Shown: positions 21,350 to 32,788, counted from the stretch's first letter. The stretch is 64,000 nucleotides of DNA from Mesostigma viride (GCA_009746045.1 RPFO01000667.1:6342254-6406253), one strand, 5' to 3'. Numbers and translations are program-made. Notes: generated by a model not told the origin, from the letters alone.

Positions 21350-24300
21350 CTAGGTCCTAGTTACAGGGGTGTGGGCACCGCGGCCCGAATCGCTATGAAT
21401 GCCATACTTGGTCACACGCGAAGCCCCCACAGGCTTGGGGGTGGTCTCCTTCATTACTACTTGCCATCTAACCTTGCGCACCATCTGCCTCCATATTACA
21501 GACAAACCAGGAGGCTGCCCGGGGGTGAGCCCGTCACGTCTAGTGTAGCACATGTCCATGCCGAGTCTATCACGAAATGTCCACGGGTGGCGGCCCTGCC
21601 GCGCGCGGCCGGGGGCACGCCAGGTGAGGACATATCGCCCAGGCTGGGCGGGCTTGGTGCCAGCTAGTCTATCTGATGTATCTACCTGATCTGTGCGGGC
21701 CAGGTGCCCGGCTAGGCCCAGGCGCCTGTGCCTAATAATGTGGGAAACATAGGGCAAATCAGCGTACAAATCCTCATTACTAATGTGCAAACCAAAGGGG
21801 ATGTTAAGGGCCTTGCGCAGCATCTTGGTGACGGCGCCGTCGAGTCGTTGCTCCAGCTCCTGTGTCAGTGTCCACGTCTCGGCGCCGTAGGTCAGGATCG
21901 TCAGAATGACGACCTTGAAGAGGTCACGCTTGACGATCCGGGGTAGGGCGGGGTTGCTCCACCAGCGGCGGTGGTCATGGAGGTGCGCCCACGCCATGCC
22001 GATCCGTGTCGTCATGTCGTCCTCGCAGTCGGGAAGCCAACTGCCGAGCAGCTTGAAGCGGCCTGAAGGAGGGTAGTTGACCTCGGCATCGTCTAAGAGG
22101 CGGAGTGTGGTTGGGGGCCCTGCCATGCCGAGGGCCAGGGCCTCCGTTTGGGGGCTGATTTCTAGACCAACCGCCCGAGCCTCGAGCGCCAGGCAGTCCA
22201 ACCAAAGTTGGGCAGACTCCAGCTTCTCGATGAGCGTGATGTCGTCGGCATAAATGAGGTCAGCTAGTAAATTCTGTCCGTTAGTCGGCCCCCCTTCCCC
22301 AAGCTCGTTCGTGATCGCTAGGCCAGGGGCACGGCCTGCAATGCTAGCAAAGCGAGCACGTGCCTGGCGCATAACATAACCCACTACAATAATGAACAGG
22401 TACGGCGACAGGACGCAACCCTGCCAGACGCCGGTCTGCAGTGGGCATGCATGGCGGGGTAAAGCCGTGTTGAGTGCGCACCGAAGTGGTCGACCCCTCA
22501 TACAGCGTGCGGATGACAGTAATCAGGGGAGTGGGGACGCGAGCGCGAGCAAGTACAGCCCATAGAGCGTCCCAGAGGACAGAATAAAAAGCCTTGATGA
22601 AGTCGACAAAGATCAGGATGGCGGGAAACTCACCAGGCTGCAGGAGAGCGATTTCCTCGAAGAGGCGACGCGCGACGAAGATGGCCATGACGGTGTTGCG
22701 CCCAGGACGGAAGCCCATTTGACTTTCCCCAAGGTGACAGTCGAGAGCAGAACGGAGGCGGTTGAGGATCATGCGCATGAACAACTTAAGTGCGGCGCTC
22801 TGGATGCAGACTCCTCTGTAGTTGGCGGGGTCGTCAGGGGAACCTTTGTTTTTGTACATCATAATACGGTAGCTGTGCTGCCACTCAGGAATCGGCAGCG
22901 CGTCGGTTTGCAGGATCCGGTTGCAGACGTCAAGCAGGAACCCCGTGAGCGCCGTCAGCTTAATCACCGGGGCTGGAAGCTGGTCAGGTCCAACGGCGGC
23001 ATAGAAGCGGAGTTGCTTGGCGGCGGTGCTCAGCTCGAGCTCGGTGAACGGCGGGAGCTCGTTGGGGTCGGCCAGGGGTTCCGTCAGGGCTGGGTACGTG
23101 TAGTCCTGCTCAGCGGCGGGCGGCGTGGGCGGCGCAGGGACGTCCGCCGGTGCTACTGCCAGGCGTGCGGCCGCCAGAGGGCCAAGCGGCGGAGGCGGCG
23201 GGGGGGCGCCGAGCAGCCGGGACTGGGAGGAATACCACTGGTCGAGCTGCTGCTGCGGTGAGCCAGAGAGCGTCCGCGGCGCCGGCTGCGCGCCGCCGGC
23301 GGGCCGTTGGGCGTGACGCAGGCGGGTCCAGGCGTACTTGCCGTGCTGGTCCTTGAGGTGGGCGAAGTACTCGCGGACATGAAGGTCCTCCTGCTCCTTG
23401 GTCGCCTGCCGGATGGCCGAGTGGTAATCGGCTTTGAGGCGGGCGTAGCGGGCGGGGTCGCTGTTGTCGCGCAGGGCTTGCCGGGCCTGGATGACGGCGG
23501 GGAGCCGGTGCAGGCTGGTGAAGCGGGGCGGGCGGCGGGGGGGCAGTAGGGCCCCGGCCGCGGGCAGCTTGTCAGCGAGGTGCCGAAGGGCCGATGCCGG
23601 GCCGGCAGCGAACAGCTGGGCGTGGCTGGCCGGGATGTCCAGCGCGTCGACGAACGCCTCTGCGGCGCGCTTGTGGGCGCGTTTTTCAGGGAAGTCCTCC
23701 AGAGCGTCGTCAGATTTCTCGAGCAACTGAAGTGTGCGCAAATCAGGTGGTGCCACGTGCTTACGAAAGGGCGAGGGGAATCGCAGGCGGATGCGGGCGG
23801 TGACGATGCGATGATCGGAGCGCACCAGGGGGATCACATGCGAGCGAGCAGCTAGTACAGATCCTTGATGACGCTTGCGCATTACAACATAGTCAATGCA
23901 GCGTTCAGTGCCAGTTGGCGAGGTGTGTGTGACCAAAGCATCTGGACTATGTGGAAAGCGGGTGTTGGCAGTGACCAAATCGCATGTCGTAAGCAAATCA
24001 GCAAAAAGTTCAGTGTTGGCATTGGAGACCGTACCGTTGGGGGCGTGCTGACATCCGCCAGTACCCGGTGGTAGCGTGGCGTTGGCGTCCAGCAGCAGAG
24101 CGAGGTAGTTGCGACCAGGGATGCCGTTCGCCAGGTTCTCCAGCGCTGCAAAGAAGTCCTTGCGGTCTTGTTCTGGGTGGCCGGAGTGGGGTGCGTAACC
24201 AACGCCCACCGTCAGGGCGTAGGTCGAGTGGCCCTCCATCGAATGAAAAGTGGCCACGAGGAGCCGAGCGTTGACCAGCTGGGGTTCGCCCATGTGGCGT

Positions 24301-24993
24301 ACGGCGAGCGGGGAGCAGAGGAGACCGACGCCCCCGTTCCCGGTGCCGTCGCCGCCTCCGTAGTAGAACCGCCAGCCGTCGATGTCGTCAGCAACAAGGG
24401 CAGTTGATCCGCGGGCCGATGCAGTGCGCCTGTGTTCTTGGATTCCCAGGATGGCGATATTATTGTCGATGCAGAAACCAATAAGATTGGAGACTCGATG
24501 GCACTGACAGTCGTCACTGCGCAGGCAGTGACAGCGGTCAGCGTCGGGCTGGAGCGTGCGGGCGTTGAAGGTGGCGATGACCAAGGGCGCGCGTTGACCG
24601 AAAAGGGGGGTGCAGGCGGGGGTGGGGGCGGAGATGGAGCAGGGTGGTGATGGGGGTGGGGGTGGAGATGGTGGCCGGGTAGGGGGGGCGGGTTGGGGAC
24701 TTATGCTTTCAATCACCGTTTCGATTCTTCCTGCCAACGCGTCGAGGCGACGCCGACGGTTGGCTCGGGTGGCCAGGTAGAATGAGTCTGCGTCTGCACG
24801 CGTAAGAAATGCGTGCAGTCTGAGGAGGTTTCGGAGGCGGCCGCGCGCGCGAGGCGGGGCGAACCTGGCTCACTGGCGACCCGTTGCTCTCTCTCCGACA
24901 GCCCGAGGGCTGCGAAGGCAAAGGGGCGGGAAGGGGAGTTAGGCAGATCCCACTGCCAGAGCCGCGGAGCCGCGGGGCCGCGAGCGTCGTCAT
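21350..24993 (-). pseudogene. LINE-3 ORF2: APE endonuclease, reverse transcriptase, C-terminal domain
   Basis: Likely start MTTLAAPRLRGSGSG at 24993. The main frame 24737-22344 gives the endonuclease/exonuclease/phosphatase fold with its catalytic blocks in order: TFNARTL, GIQEHR, LLLDANAT, RCIDYVVM and VRSDHRIV. The linker and RT follow. A frame change lies between 24990 and 24740, and a 4-bp insertion (catg/atgc) near 22447 shifts the rest into frame 22501-21350, which carries TGVWQGCVLSP, YADDITLIE and the C-terminus. RT motif A reads KAFYSV where LINE-2 has KAFDSV. The same 4-bp insertion is present in LINE-4. The product would nick DNA and prime reverse transcription. Confidence 0.88.
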
Positions 24994-25070
24994 TGATAGG
25001 AGAGAAGGGTTCGCAGCGCGGGCTCCGGCTCAGGTGCAAAGCGAACGAATTTATTAGGGGGACGGCCAAG

Positions 25071-25844
25071 CTCCAGGCTGCGTGCGCGCCACCACCCGAC
25101 CTGGCTGCCCCCCGTTCTTGGGAGCGCCGCCGCCCAGCCCCCTCCTCTCCCCCTGGCCGCGACACGCGCAGCACCTCAAGCCCCCCACCTCTTTCTCAGC
25201 GGCCAAGGGCACATGCACACTGCCCACCAGTGCCCGGTTGCGCGACCGGTCGGGCAAGGATGCTTCCAAGCCCGGGAACAAGAGCAGCAGCGCCCACGGA
25301 CCCAAGCAACCAGACAGCAGTACCCAGGGAGGCGAAGGCACAAAAGCGCAGGAGTCGAGGCAGCATGCGCAACGCCTACCCAGGCTGGATGATGGCAAGC
25401 AGCCCCCCAGCCCAGCAGCTGGGTCCAGCCCGATGCCAGGGAGGGCCAAGCCGCCACGCCCGGCGTTCAAGACTGTCAGGGCACCCATGCTTAAAGGGAT
25501 GGAGCCGGAGGGTATCTTGCTCTGGCTGGAGGATGCTCGGCGCGGGAACGATGTCGTTCGCACCACAGGCATGCTGGCTGCCCTGAACGAGCTCATAAGA
25601 ATAAAGCTCCAATCAAAGAAAGATGCCAGGGATGCAAACCCTGCCAAGAACTCCGACATTGCCAGGGACCCCAGGTTCTCCCAGCTCCTTGAGCAGGTGT
25701 GGGTGCGGTGGGAGGATGACCCGGGCTCGTTCACCAACCGCGATCTGGAATCCCTGGCGCGCAACCTGGCCAAGCTAGGGGAGGAGGCGAGCAAAGGGCT
25801 GGACAGGATGGAGGGGGAGGCCATCAAGAGGCTGGGTAGCTTGA
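25071..25844 (+). CDS. Inserted host-like exon: OPR/FASTK-like N-terminal fragment
   Basis: This 774-bp segment is absent from LINE-4, where ORF1 runs on without it. On the plus strand, opposite to the LINE, it has an open frame (25082-25861 overall). Its second half reads GILLWLEDARRGNDVVRTTG, MLAALNELIRI and DPRFSQLLEQVW ... FTNRDLESLARNLAKLGEEA. Alternating helical pairs with DPRF..LL and R(E/D)L...A.ALAKLG are typical of the algal OPR and FASTK-like proteins that act on organelle RNA. A 3' splice-like site (ctctttctcag|CGG) lies near 25201. The N-terminal half is proline/serine-rich, as expected for a transit or linker region. It seems to be a captured exon fragment. I see no target duplication or terminal repeats. 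Family assignment is by eye. Confidence 0.5.
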
Positions 25845-27427
25845 CTGGCAGCCATACCTGAGCTGAAGTTGCCCCGGCGGATCCCCACACGTGCTAGGGA
25901 GCAGGTGACCGTCGATGCCAGTGGCGATGGCGGTGACGGCGGGGGCCGAGCAGGGGGCTGGGGCGCTGGCACGGCGGTATCCATGGGGGTCACCGTCATT
26001 GGAGGAAGGTCCTGGCCGTTAATGCGGACGATGAAGACGCCATTAAAGAGGCGGGCATAGATGCTGCACCGTAGTTGCGGGTTGGCCTGCTTGGCTGCCT
26101 GAGCCTCGTGGACCTCCGGCCGGTTCAGGGCGGCAGCCCGGGCCTCAAGCTGCTCCAGGGTATAGTAATCGTCCATGCTCAGTTGGGTATCATGTAGGTT
26201 CCGGCGGGCCTTCTGCACCTGCAGTTTGTCCTCCTTGCGGTGGAACTCCACCAAGACAGGGGCGGTGGGGCCGCCGAGCCGTCGTGCCGTTTTGATGACG
26301 ACGCTTTGGGCAACGCCTAGCTTCCCCAGGAAGGGGTCGCCCCGGAGGTACTGTAGGTGCCCAGGCGTGCATCGTTGACGTTCGAGGGGACGCCACGTAC
26401 CACAATACTGCATGAGCGAATGGGTTCTTGCATAGCATCCCGTGTGCTGGCCTTGACGGCTGTTTTGATTTCAGTTGACATGAGCTCCGTAGGGTTCTGA
26501 AGCGTGGCGGCATAGGTGGTCTAATTGGCAGGAGTTATGGAGGCGGCAAGTTGTTGCTGGAGCTGGTGGAGGAGCTGTTGCTGCTGCTGCAGTCCTGCTG
26601 CAATGTGGGTGATGGCGGAGTGGATGGAGATGTCGGCGTGTGAGGAATGGGCGTGGTGGGTGGCGAGGTGGTTGTGGACAGGGTTGAGGGCAGCGTTGAG
26701 GATCGAGGGAGGGGAGGCGATCGAAGCAGGTATTGACGACTTGCTTGGCGGTGATGCCGATGGCGGCAGCAACAGTGGGGTCGGCTCCCAGGTCCAGAGC
26801 GGGCCATGACAAAGCGCTCAAGGGCGCTGTCGGAAAGATGGGAGCACGTCCACCAGACAGTTATATACATCGATTCCTTGCGGAATCGATACTAAGCGCT
26901 TAGTATCGATTCCGCAAGGAATCGATGTATATAACTAAAACTTTTGCTTGCGCCGGCAAGGCTAAGGCCTTGCGGAATCGATACTAAGCGCTTAGTATCG
27001 ATTCCGCAAGGAATCGATGTATATAACTCAGACTGCGAGGCAGAGGTCGGTGTCGTCGGGGTTGTCGTGGAGAAAGTCCGACAGGTGGGTAACCTGTTGG
27101 TTGCAGTCCCGGATCTCGCACTTTTTCTCGGCAGCCAGGTGCAGGATGGTGAGGGCGGCAGCTCGGGACAGGCGCATGATGGCGTTAAGGCCTGGCCATC
27201 TGCCAGGTAAAAATGCGGCAGCTTCCTCGGCAGAAAAGGCCTCCTCGATCGCGGGTATCCATGGCAGGGTCGTTGTTCGGCGGAGCGGTGGAGTGGAGCG
27301 GCTGGATGCTGACAGTGGCGTCCGGCATAGCGTGCAAGGGTGTTTCCAATGACGCCATGGCTTCATCAGCGAGTTGGTGCAGGGCCGCGGACGCTTGTGA
27401 TTGCTGGGATGAGTCGTATTCCGCCAT
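25845..27427 (-). pseudogene. LINE-3 ORF1 protein
   Basis: Starts MAEYDSSQQSQASAALHQLA at 27427. The order of parts is an N-terminal helical region (AAAFLPGRWPGLNAIMRLSR, ...DFLHDNPDDTDLCLAV), a glutamine-rich coiled-coil stretch (AAGLQQQQQLLHQLQQQL), an RRM-like domain (SVVIKTARRLGGPTAPVLVE) and a CTD (QLSMDDYYTLEQLEARAAAL ... NGVFIVRINGQDLPPM). It is the RNA-binding partner of ORF2. The hairpin element at 26859-27028 splits it, there are further frame changes near 27240 and 26790-26480, and the C-terminus is replaced by the inserted segment at 25844. Confidence 0.75.
26859..27028. mobile_element. Hairpin-spacer-hairpin element H3 (170 bp), 5-bp duplication
   Basis: Begins AGTTATATACATCG and ends CGATGTATATAACT. 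Two long stems with the centre agcgct (taagcgctta) are joined by a short spacer (aaaacttttgcttgcgccgg...). The 5-bp CAGAC flanks it at 26854-26858 and 27029-27033. LINE-4 shows the LINE without it. It belongs by structure with H1 and H2. Confidence 0.85.
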
Positions 27428-27652
27428 ATCGAGCTGAAAAACTGCGAAAATTTGCTGGGCAGGGCGGTGCCGGTATCTTCGGAAATATTGAGCGATAGCT
27501 GCAGAAAATTATATCAGCGTGTTTGTCTTCAAAAGACGAGTCTAATGCAACCAACCCGATGAAATTTCATGGCCGGAGTCAAAAGTTATGAGCATTCTCG
27601 TATATTGCAACAGCGATATTTGCTGGGCAGGACGGTGCCGGTATCTTCGGAA

Positions 27653-27925
27653 ATACATATGGCTTTCAATACATTATAGTATGAAGTGAGACAACTATGC
27701 CCCTTCTCAGGGATACGGGATACGTGCTACATGTACTCCCATACGCGAAGATATGCTGCGCTGCGATTTCTGGCCTGCGCTGGTTGTCTCCTTGATATGC
27801 TGATTGACTCCTTGATATGTTCCAATTTGATTTAATTTAACTTCCCCGGCCACAATGTGATCGACAACTAGCGGCTTGAATCCCTTTGCTAAGGTGAGAC
27901 AATTAACCACTATACTGACTAATAG
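27653..27925. other. Spacer with a short family B-like remnant
   Basis: Around 27655-27760, on the minus strand, the order tactcccatac..., gtagcac..., ccctgagaaggggcat and ggctttcaatac resembles the 3' end of family B in shuffled or decayed form. No gene is seen in the rest. Confidence 0.4.
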
Positions 27926-28051
27926 TCTGTGGGGGCTCCGCATGTTGACCGCGTATGGCATTCATAGCGCCGGATTCGGGCTGTGGTGCCCACAACCCTA
28001 TAACTCAGTACATATAGGACCTAGATAGCTTACACCATCCATTCCATCCCA
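27926..28051 (+). mobile_element. APE LINE 3' end fragment (plus strand half of an inverted pair)
   Basis: Matches the last codons and 3' untranslated region of the LINE (ctgtgggggctccgc ... ccattccatcccatt) but lacks the terminal stem, jumping directly to (ATTA)n. It shares variants with the inverted copy next to it. Confidence 0.75.
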
Positions 28052-28054
28052 TTG

Positions 28055-28250
28055 ATTAATTAATTAATAGACACGTGACTGCGTCACGTAAGCATAAGTC
28101 CTCAGTGGGAGGGGAACTATGGGATGGAAGGGATGGTGTGAAGCTATCTAGGTCCTAATTACAGGGTTGTGGGCACCGCGGCCCGAATCGCTATGAATGC
28201 CATACGCGGTCACACGCGGAGCCCCCACAGACTTGGGGGTGGTCTCCTTC
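28055..28250 (-). mobile_element. APE LINE 3' end fragment (minus strand half of an inverted pair)
   Basis: Minus-strand copy of the LINE 3' end including the stem cacgtgactgcgtcacgt. It carries ccgcgtatggcattcat where other copies have accaagtatggcattcat, a variant also present in 27926-28051, so the two halves are related by local inverted duplication rather than by independent insertion. Confidence 0.75.
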
Positions 28251-28467
28251 TTTTATGTACATCTGGCGGACTGCCGGCTGCGAAAGACCTACACCTGATC
28301 CACGACTGAATGTCGTGAACGGTGGTCGGCTGAACTAATCAGAACTCGTACTCCTGGAACAGTCTGAGTACTCATACAAATATCACGTCGTTCTGCATCC
28401 GGATATTGACATGTAGCTTTTATCGACCAGAACCAGAATCCATGTTAATTGCGTAGCAACTCAGTTC

Positions 28468-28498
28468 TAAAAAACGGACTGAGTTGCACATCTTTGCA
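28468..28498. repeat. CTCAGT stem-loop 1
   Basis: gcaactcagt...actgagttgc forms a perfect 10-bp stem. Related stems with the core ctcagtcc/ggactgag occur near 29286-29311 and 30562-30612. Confidence 0.6.
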
Positions 28499-28585
28499 CA
28501 TATGTTTCTCTATGGCCTAAAAACAATTTCTGGCTACCCCTTGGTACCAAGCATGCATTTATGTTGAATTTCTTTGGGGACATGC

Positions 28586-29051
28586 AGTTAGGTGAAATAG
28601 TGCCGGAACCTGAATTAACTTGGGTGCCCGGAAGTGGTGAATCCGGGCAAAATAGTGTTCCGGACCGATTTGCCCCAACGGCAAAAAGGTTCCGGCACTA
28701 TTTCACCTAACTAAAACCTGGCCCCGTGGAGGGGGAGTCGAATAGACCTGGAGACAACCGCCTAGGCTAGTGCACGCAAATGATATTGCGCCGGAACTGT
28801 CTCTGGCAGGTTTCGAACCCCTGACCTCCAAGGTGCACAGGTCTTAGTTAGGTGAAATAGTGCCGGAACCTTTTTGCCGTTGGGGCAAATCGGTCCGGAA
28901 CACTATTTTGCCCGGATTCACCACTTCCGAGCACCCAAGTTAATTCGGCCGAATTCACTTGGGTGCTCGGAAGTGGTGAATCCGGGCAAAATAGTGTTCC
29001 GGACCGATTTGCCCCAACGGCAAAAAGGTTCCGGCACTATTTCACCTAACT
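28586..29051. mobile_element. Hairpin-spacer-hairpin element H1 (466 bp), 5-bp duplication
   Basis: Ends AGTTAGGTGAAATAG and its complement CTATTTCACCTAACT, flanked by CATGC (28581-28585 and 29052-29056). Two foldback stems are present: the left one (28586-28710) is short, the right one (28851-29051) has ~100-bp arms around aattcggccgaatt. The spacer (28711-28850) carries tRNA-like motifs: on the minus strand GGTTCGAAACC precedes TAGCCTAGGCGG. No protein is encoded. It must be moved in trans. Confidence 0.88.
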
Positions 29052-31057
29052 CATGCCACTGGTCCCACATCTTTGACTTTTGGGTGCTTTAAATAGCGCC
29101 AACCCCAAGGGGGTACGGAAAAATGGGGTTTGAGACATACATCATGCAATATGGACCACTTATACAAATATATAGGCCCTGGAATTTCAAAGGCAGTTAG
29201 TTTATATCACAGGCATGCCATCAATGCATTCACAACATGACATGCCACAGAACTGCACAAGCTAGCTAGCAAAAAGCCCAAAGTAGCTCAGTCCGTTTAA
29301 TAGGACTGAGTTTTTTTGGGGGGGGTGGCTAGCATTACCGTTTTGGTTTCCTATATCCCAATTTGGCACAAAACATCATAGCTGGCCACACATGCATCCT
29401 CCAACACATTTCCAGCATATAAAACAGCAGTTCATGCTATATAATACTGTAAATCTAGTGCCATTGGGCATAAAGCACGCGTAGAAGGCACATGCAGGGA
29501 GCTTATTACCAACGTACCCTATACGCTACAAACAACTTCAAAATACAAGGAAAAAGGAAAGAAACAAAATAAGCAACTTGCTGATGCTTCAATGCAAGCA
29601 GATCCCAAGCATCTCTATGTCTCTAACACACAGCAAACACGCAAAAAGAAGGCGGACTTGGCCAGCATGCATGCCAAGAACTGGGCAGAAAAACACTTGC
29701 CCTGAGTTGTTAAAGCAACGGAAAGCATCGTATCATTACAATAAACATTATTACAAACGATATCTGTCGTTATACCAGCATTCATGTCGTAGCATACACT
29801 AAAAGCAGTCAAAACTCGTCCAAAATCTGGCCGAGGTAACATTACTACCCAGCCATCACAAGCCTATCCACAGAAGCAATAAAACAACAAAAAGACGATA
29901 ATAAAGCCTCAATTATAGCCCCGAGACTGGTATCGAAACAATATATGACTCATGCGCTGTCACTGAGACATGATAAAAGGCTAAAACGTACCTGGTCGAA
30001 ACCGCATATTACCTTGTTTGCGGGAGCTAGCACGCCCACCCCATGAACGTAGCAGCAAGCATGTCCTGGCCGCCATTGATGATCAACTGTGCTAGGAACG
30101 ACGTAACTAACTCATCCATGCGCAAAAGTCCGAACATTTCCTGCCAATCAACAAGTAGAGCTTGCACTGTCATCGCCTGCCCGCTCACGCGATTTGCTGC
30201 GCCGCCACACAACCTCGAGACATATCTAGGCATTTGTAAATGTTGCACGGCTACGCATATAGCATTTACAAGACCTAGGGATGATGCCTACAAAGTTTCA
30301 GTCGAATACGTCAAGCCATGCTCTCGCCCCATGCAGTCAGTTGTTTGTGGCACCATAGCCGCAGCGTGAATAATTTTTATTCACGTCGTCCTCGTTTGGC
30401 CATGGGACCCCCCCTACTTTCCTTGACTGTAGGTCCCTGTCCAGGTGTCCAAAAGTAGTAAACCAGGGGTGTACGTGAAAGTACAAATCTAGATCTCGAA
30501 TCTGGTCCAAACAGAATATTCAAAAGTTTGCTAGAATTATAGCTAGTTCTGCCACAAACTCGGTCCGTTTAATAGGACTGAGAAAAACTCAGTCCTTCAA
30601 AACGGACCGAGTACGGTTTAAGGGTTAAATCCTAGTCCGCGGCCATTGCCCCCTCGGAAAGTAGACGTGAGTCACTTTACGCCATTGCAATTAACCGAGA
30701 GAGGATAGGTAAATAAAACACCAACACCTATATGCCCGCCGTCGTGCACCGTTGGAAGACGATGCACAACGTAAGCATGCATGATGCATATAGATGATCG
30801 ACCCAGAACCGGCCCAACAATGACACTCACGATCGTGGACTGTTTCGGAAAAGCAGTGGGTTGAAACCCATTCTCCCGACTAGCCACGAATGATAAAACA
30901 CTGGAATGTGTTGTAAACCTGAAAGCCACCGGACTAGCTACGAATGGGCGTACACTGGAAAATGCCCTAGACTAAGGCTCAGCCCACCACGTGGCCGATC
31001 GGCCTAGCTAGCCGGCGCTACACCAGAGCGCCGGGCCCTGACCTACACATAATATGC
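29052..31057. other. Spacer between H1 and LINE-4, no gene recognised
   Basis: The only structured parts are two further stem-loops: near 29286-29311 (ctcagtccgtttaataggactgag) and 30562-30612 (two stems, ctcggtcc... and ctcagtcc...). The latter is followed at 30613-30629 by acggtttaagggttaa, which looks like the right end of a TTAA-type element, but no matching left end was found. Short open frames (30043-30369, 30672-30929) have no recognisable domains. Confidence 0.45.
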
Positions 31058-31066
31058 TATAAAAAG
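31058..31066 (+). promoter_or_regulatory. TATA-like box upstream of LINE-4
   Basis: tataaaaag lies about 60 bp before the LINE-4 5' end, within an inverted motif tgacctac...gtaggtca. It could belong to the flank rather than to the LINE, since LINE-3 does not carry it. Weak. Confidence 0.2.
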
Positions 31067-31306
31067 CAACGTAGGTCAACCCCTCCCCCCTGGCCGCCTC
31101 AGGTCGGAAAATGCGGTGACGGAATGCAATATACGAGAATGCTCATAAATTTTGACTCCGGCCATGAAATTTCATCGGGTTGGTTGCATTAGACTCGTCT
31201 TTTGAAGACAAACACGCTGATGTAATTTTCTGCAGCTATCGCTCAATATTTCCGAAGATACCGGCACCGCCCTGCCCAGCAAATTTTCGCAGTTTTTCAG
31301 CTCGAT

Positions 31307-32788
31307 ATGGCGGAATACGACTCATCCCAGCAATCACAAGCGTCCGCGGCCCTGCACCAACTCGCTGATGAAGCCATGGCGTCATTGGAAAACCCCTTGC
31401 ACGCTATGCCGGACGCCACTGTCAGCATCCAGCCGCTCCACTCCACCGCTCCGCCAAACAGCGACCCTGCCATGGATACCCGCGATCGAGGAGGCCTTTT
31501 CTGCCGAGGAAGCTGCCGCATTTTTACCTGGCAGATGGCCAGGCCTTAACGCCATCATGCGCCTGTCCCGAGCTGCCGCCCTCACCATCCTGCACCTTAG
31601 TAGCTGCCGAGAAAAAGTGCGAGATCCGGGACTGCAACCAACAGGTTACCCACCTGTCGGACTTTCTCCACGACAACCCCGACGACACTGACCTCTGCCT
31701 CGCAGTCTCAGTCTGGTGGACGTGCTCCCGTCTTTCCGACAGCACCCTTGAGCGCTTTGTCATGGCCTCTCTGGACCTGGGAGCCGACCCCACTGTTGCT
31801 GCCGCCATCGACATCACCGCCAAGCAAGTCGTCAATACCTGCTTCGATCGCCTCCCTCCCTCCTCAACGCTGCCCTCAACCCTGTCCACAACCACCTCGC
31901 CACCCACCACGCCCATTCCTCACACGCCGACACCTCCATCCACTCCGCCATCACCCACATTGCAGCAGGGCTGCAGCAGCAGCAGCAGCTCCTCCACCAG
32001 CTCCAGCAACAACTTGCCGCCTCCATAACTCCTGCCAAGACCACCTATGCCGCCACGCTTCAGAACCCTACGGAGCTCATCAACGAAATCAAAACAGCCG
32101 TCAAGGCCAGCACAGGGATGCTATGCACGAACCCATTCGCTCATGCAGTATTGTGGTACGTGGCGTCCCCTCGAACGTCAACGATGCACGCCTGGGCACC
32201 TACCTCCGGGGCGACCCCTTCCTGGGGAAGCTCGGCGTGGCCCAAAGCGTCGTCATCAAAACGGCACGACGGCTCGGCGGCCCCACCGCCCCTGTCTTGG
32301 TGGAATTCCACCGCAAGGAGGACAAACTGCAGGTGCAGAAGGCCCGCCGGAACCTCCACGATACCCAACTGAGCATCGACGATTACTATACCCCGGAGCA
32401 GCTTGAGGCCCGGGCTGCCGCTTTGAACCGGCCGGAGGTCCACGAGGCTCGGGCAGCCAAGCAGGCCAACCCGCAACTACGGTGCAGCATCTATGCCCGC
32501 CTCTTTAATGGCGTCTTCATCGTCCGCATTAACGGCCAGGACCTTCCTCCAATGACGGCGACCCCCATGGATACCGCCGTGCCAGCGCCCCAGCCCCCTG
32601 CTCGGCCCCCGCCGTCACCGCCATCGCCACCGGCATCGACGGTCACCTGCTCCCCAGCACGTGTGGGGATCCGCCGGGGCAACTTCAGCTCAGGTATGGC
32701 TGCCAGGCTTGGCCGTCCCCCTAATAAATTCGTTCGCTTTGCACCTGAGCCGGAGCCCGCGCTGCGAACCCTTCTCTCCTATCAATGA
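31307..32788 (+). pseudogene. LINE-4 ORF1 protein
   Basis: Start MAEYDSSQQSQASAALHQLA at 31307. The final 346-codon frame (31748-32788) is open, with the proline-rich middle partly in a shifted frame. It carries the RRM-like block (CSIVVRGVPSNVNDARLGTY, SVVIKTARRLGGPTAPVLVE), the CTD (QLSIDDYYTPEQLEARAAAL, NGVFIVRINGQDLPPM) and a tail ending LRTLLSYQ. Frame changes lie near 31480, 31600-31620 and 31770-32050. The stop TGA at 32786-32788 overlaps the ORF2 start ATG at 32785-32787 as ATGA, an arrangement that allows translational reinitiation. Confidence 0.78.

Larger units (their letters stand above)
21255..27652 (-). mobile_element. APE LINE copy 3 (LINE-3), near full length, with two insertions
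   Basis: Minus-strand copy running from the tail (21255-21275) to the 5' end near 27652. It holds ORF1 and ORF2. Two foreign pieces interrupt it: a hairpin element (26859-27028) in ORF1 and a 774-bp segment with a host-like exon (25071-25844) at the ORF1/ORF2 junction. At the 5' end the segment reading gatacc.gcaccg.cctgccc occurs twice, a partial 5' tandem repeat. No target duplication is evident; the flanks share an inverted rather than a direct motif. Confidence 0.85.

Noticed and set aside
28711-28850. Functional tRNA gene in the hairpin-element spacer
   Set aside because: Only box-like motifs are present, in permuted order, and no cloverleaf with a matching acceptor stem could be drawn by hand. 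Kept as a finding, not as a tRNA.
30043-30369. 108-codon frame in the spacer before LINE-4
   Set aside because: No domain, no conserved start, and overlapping frames of similar length on the other strand.
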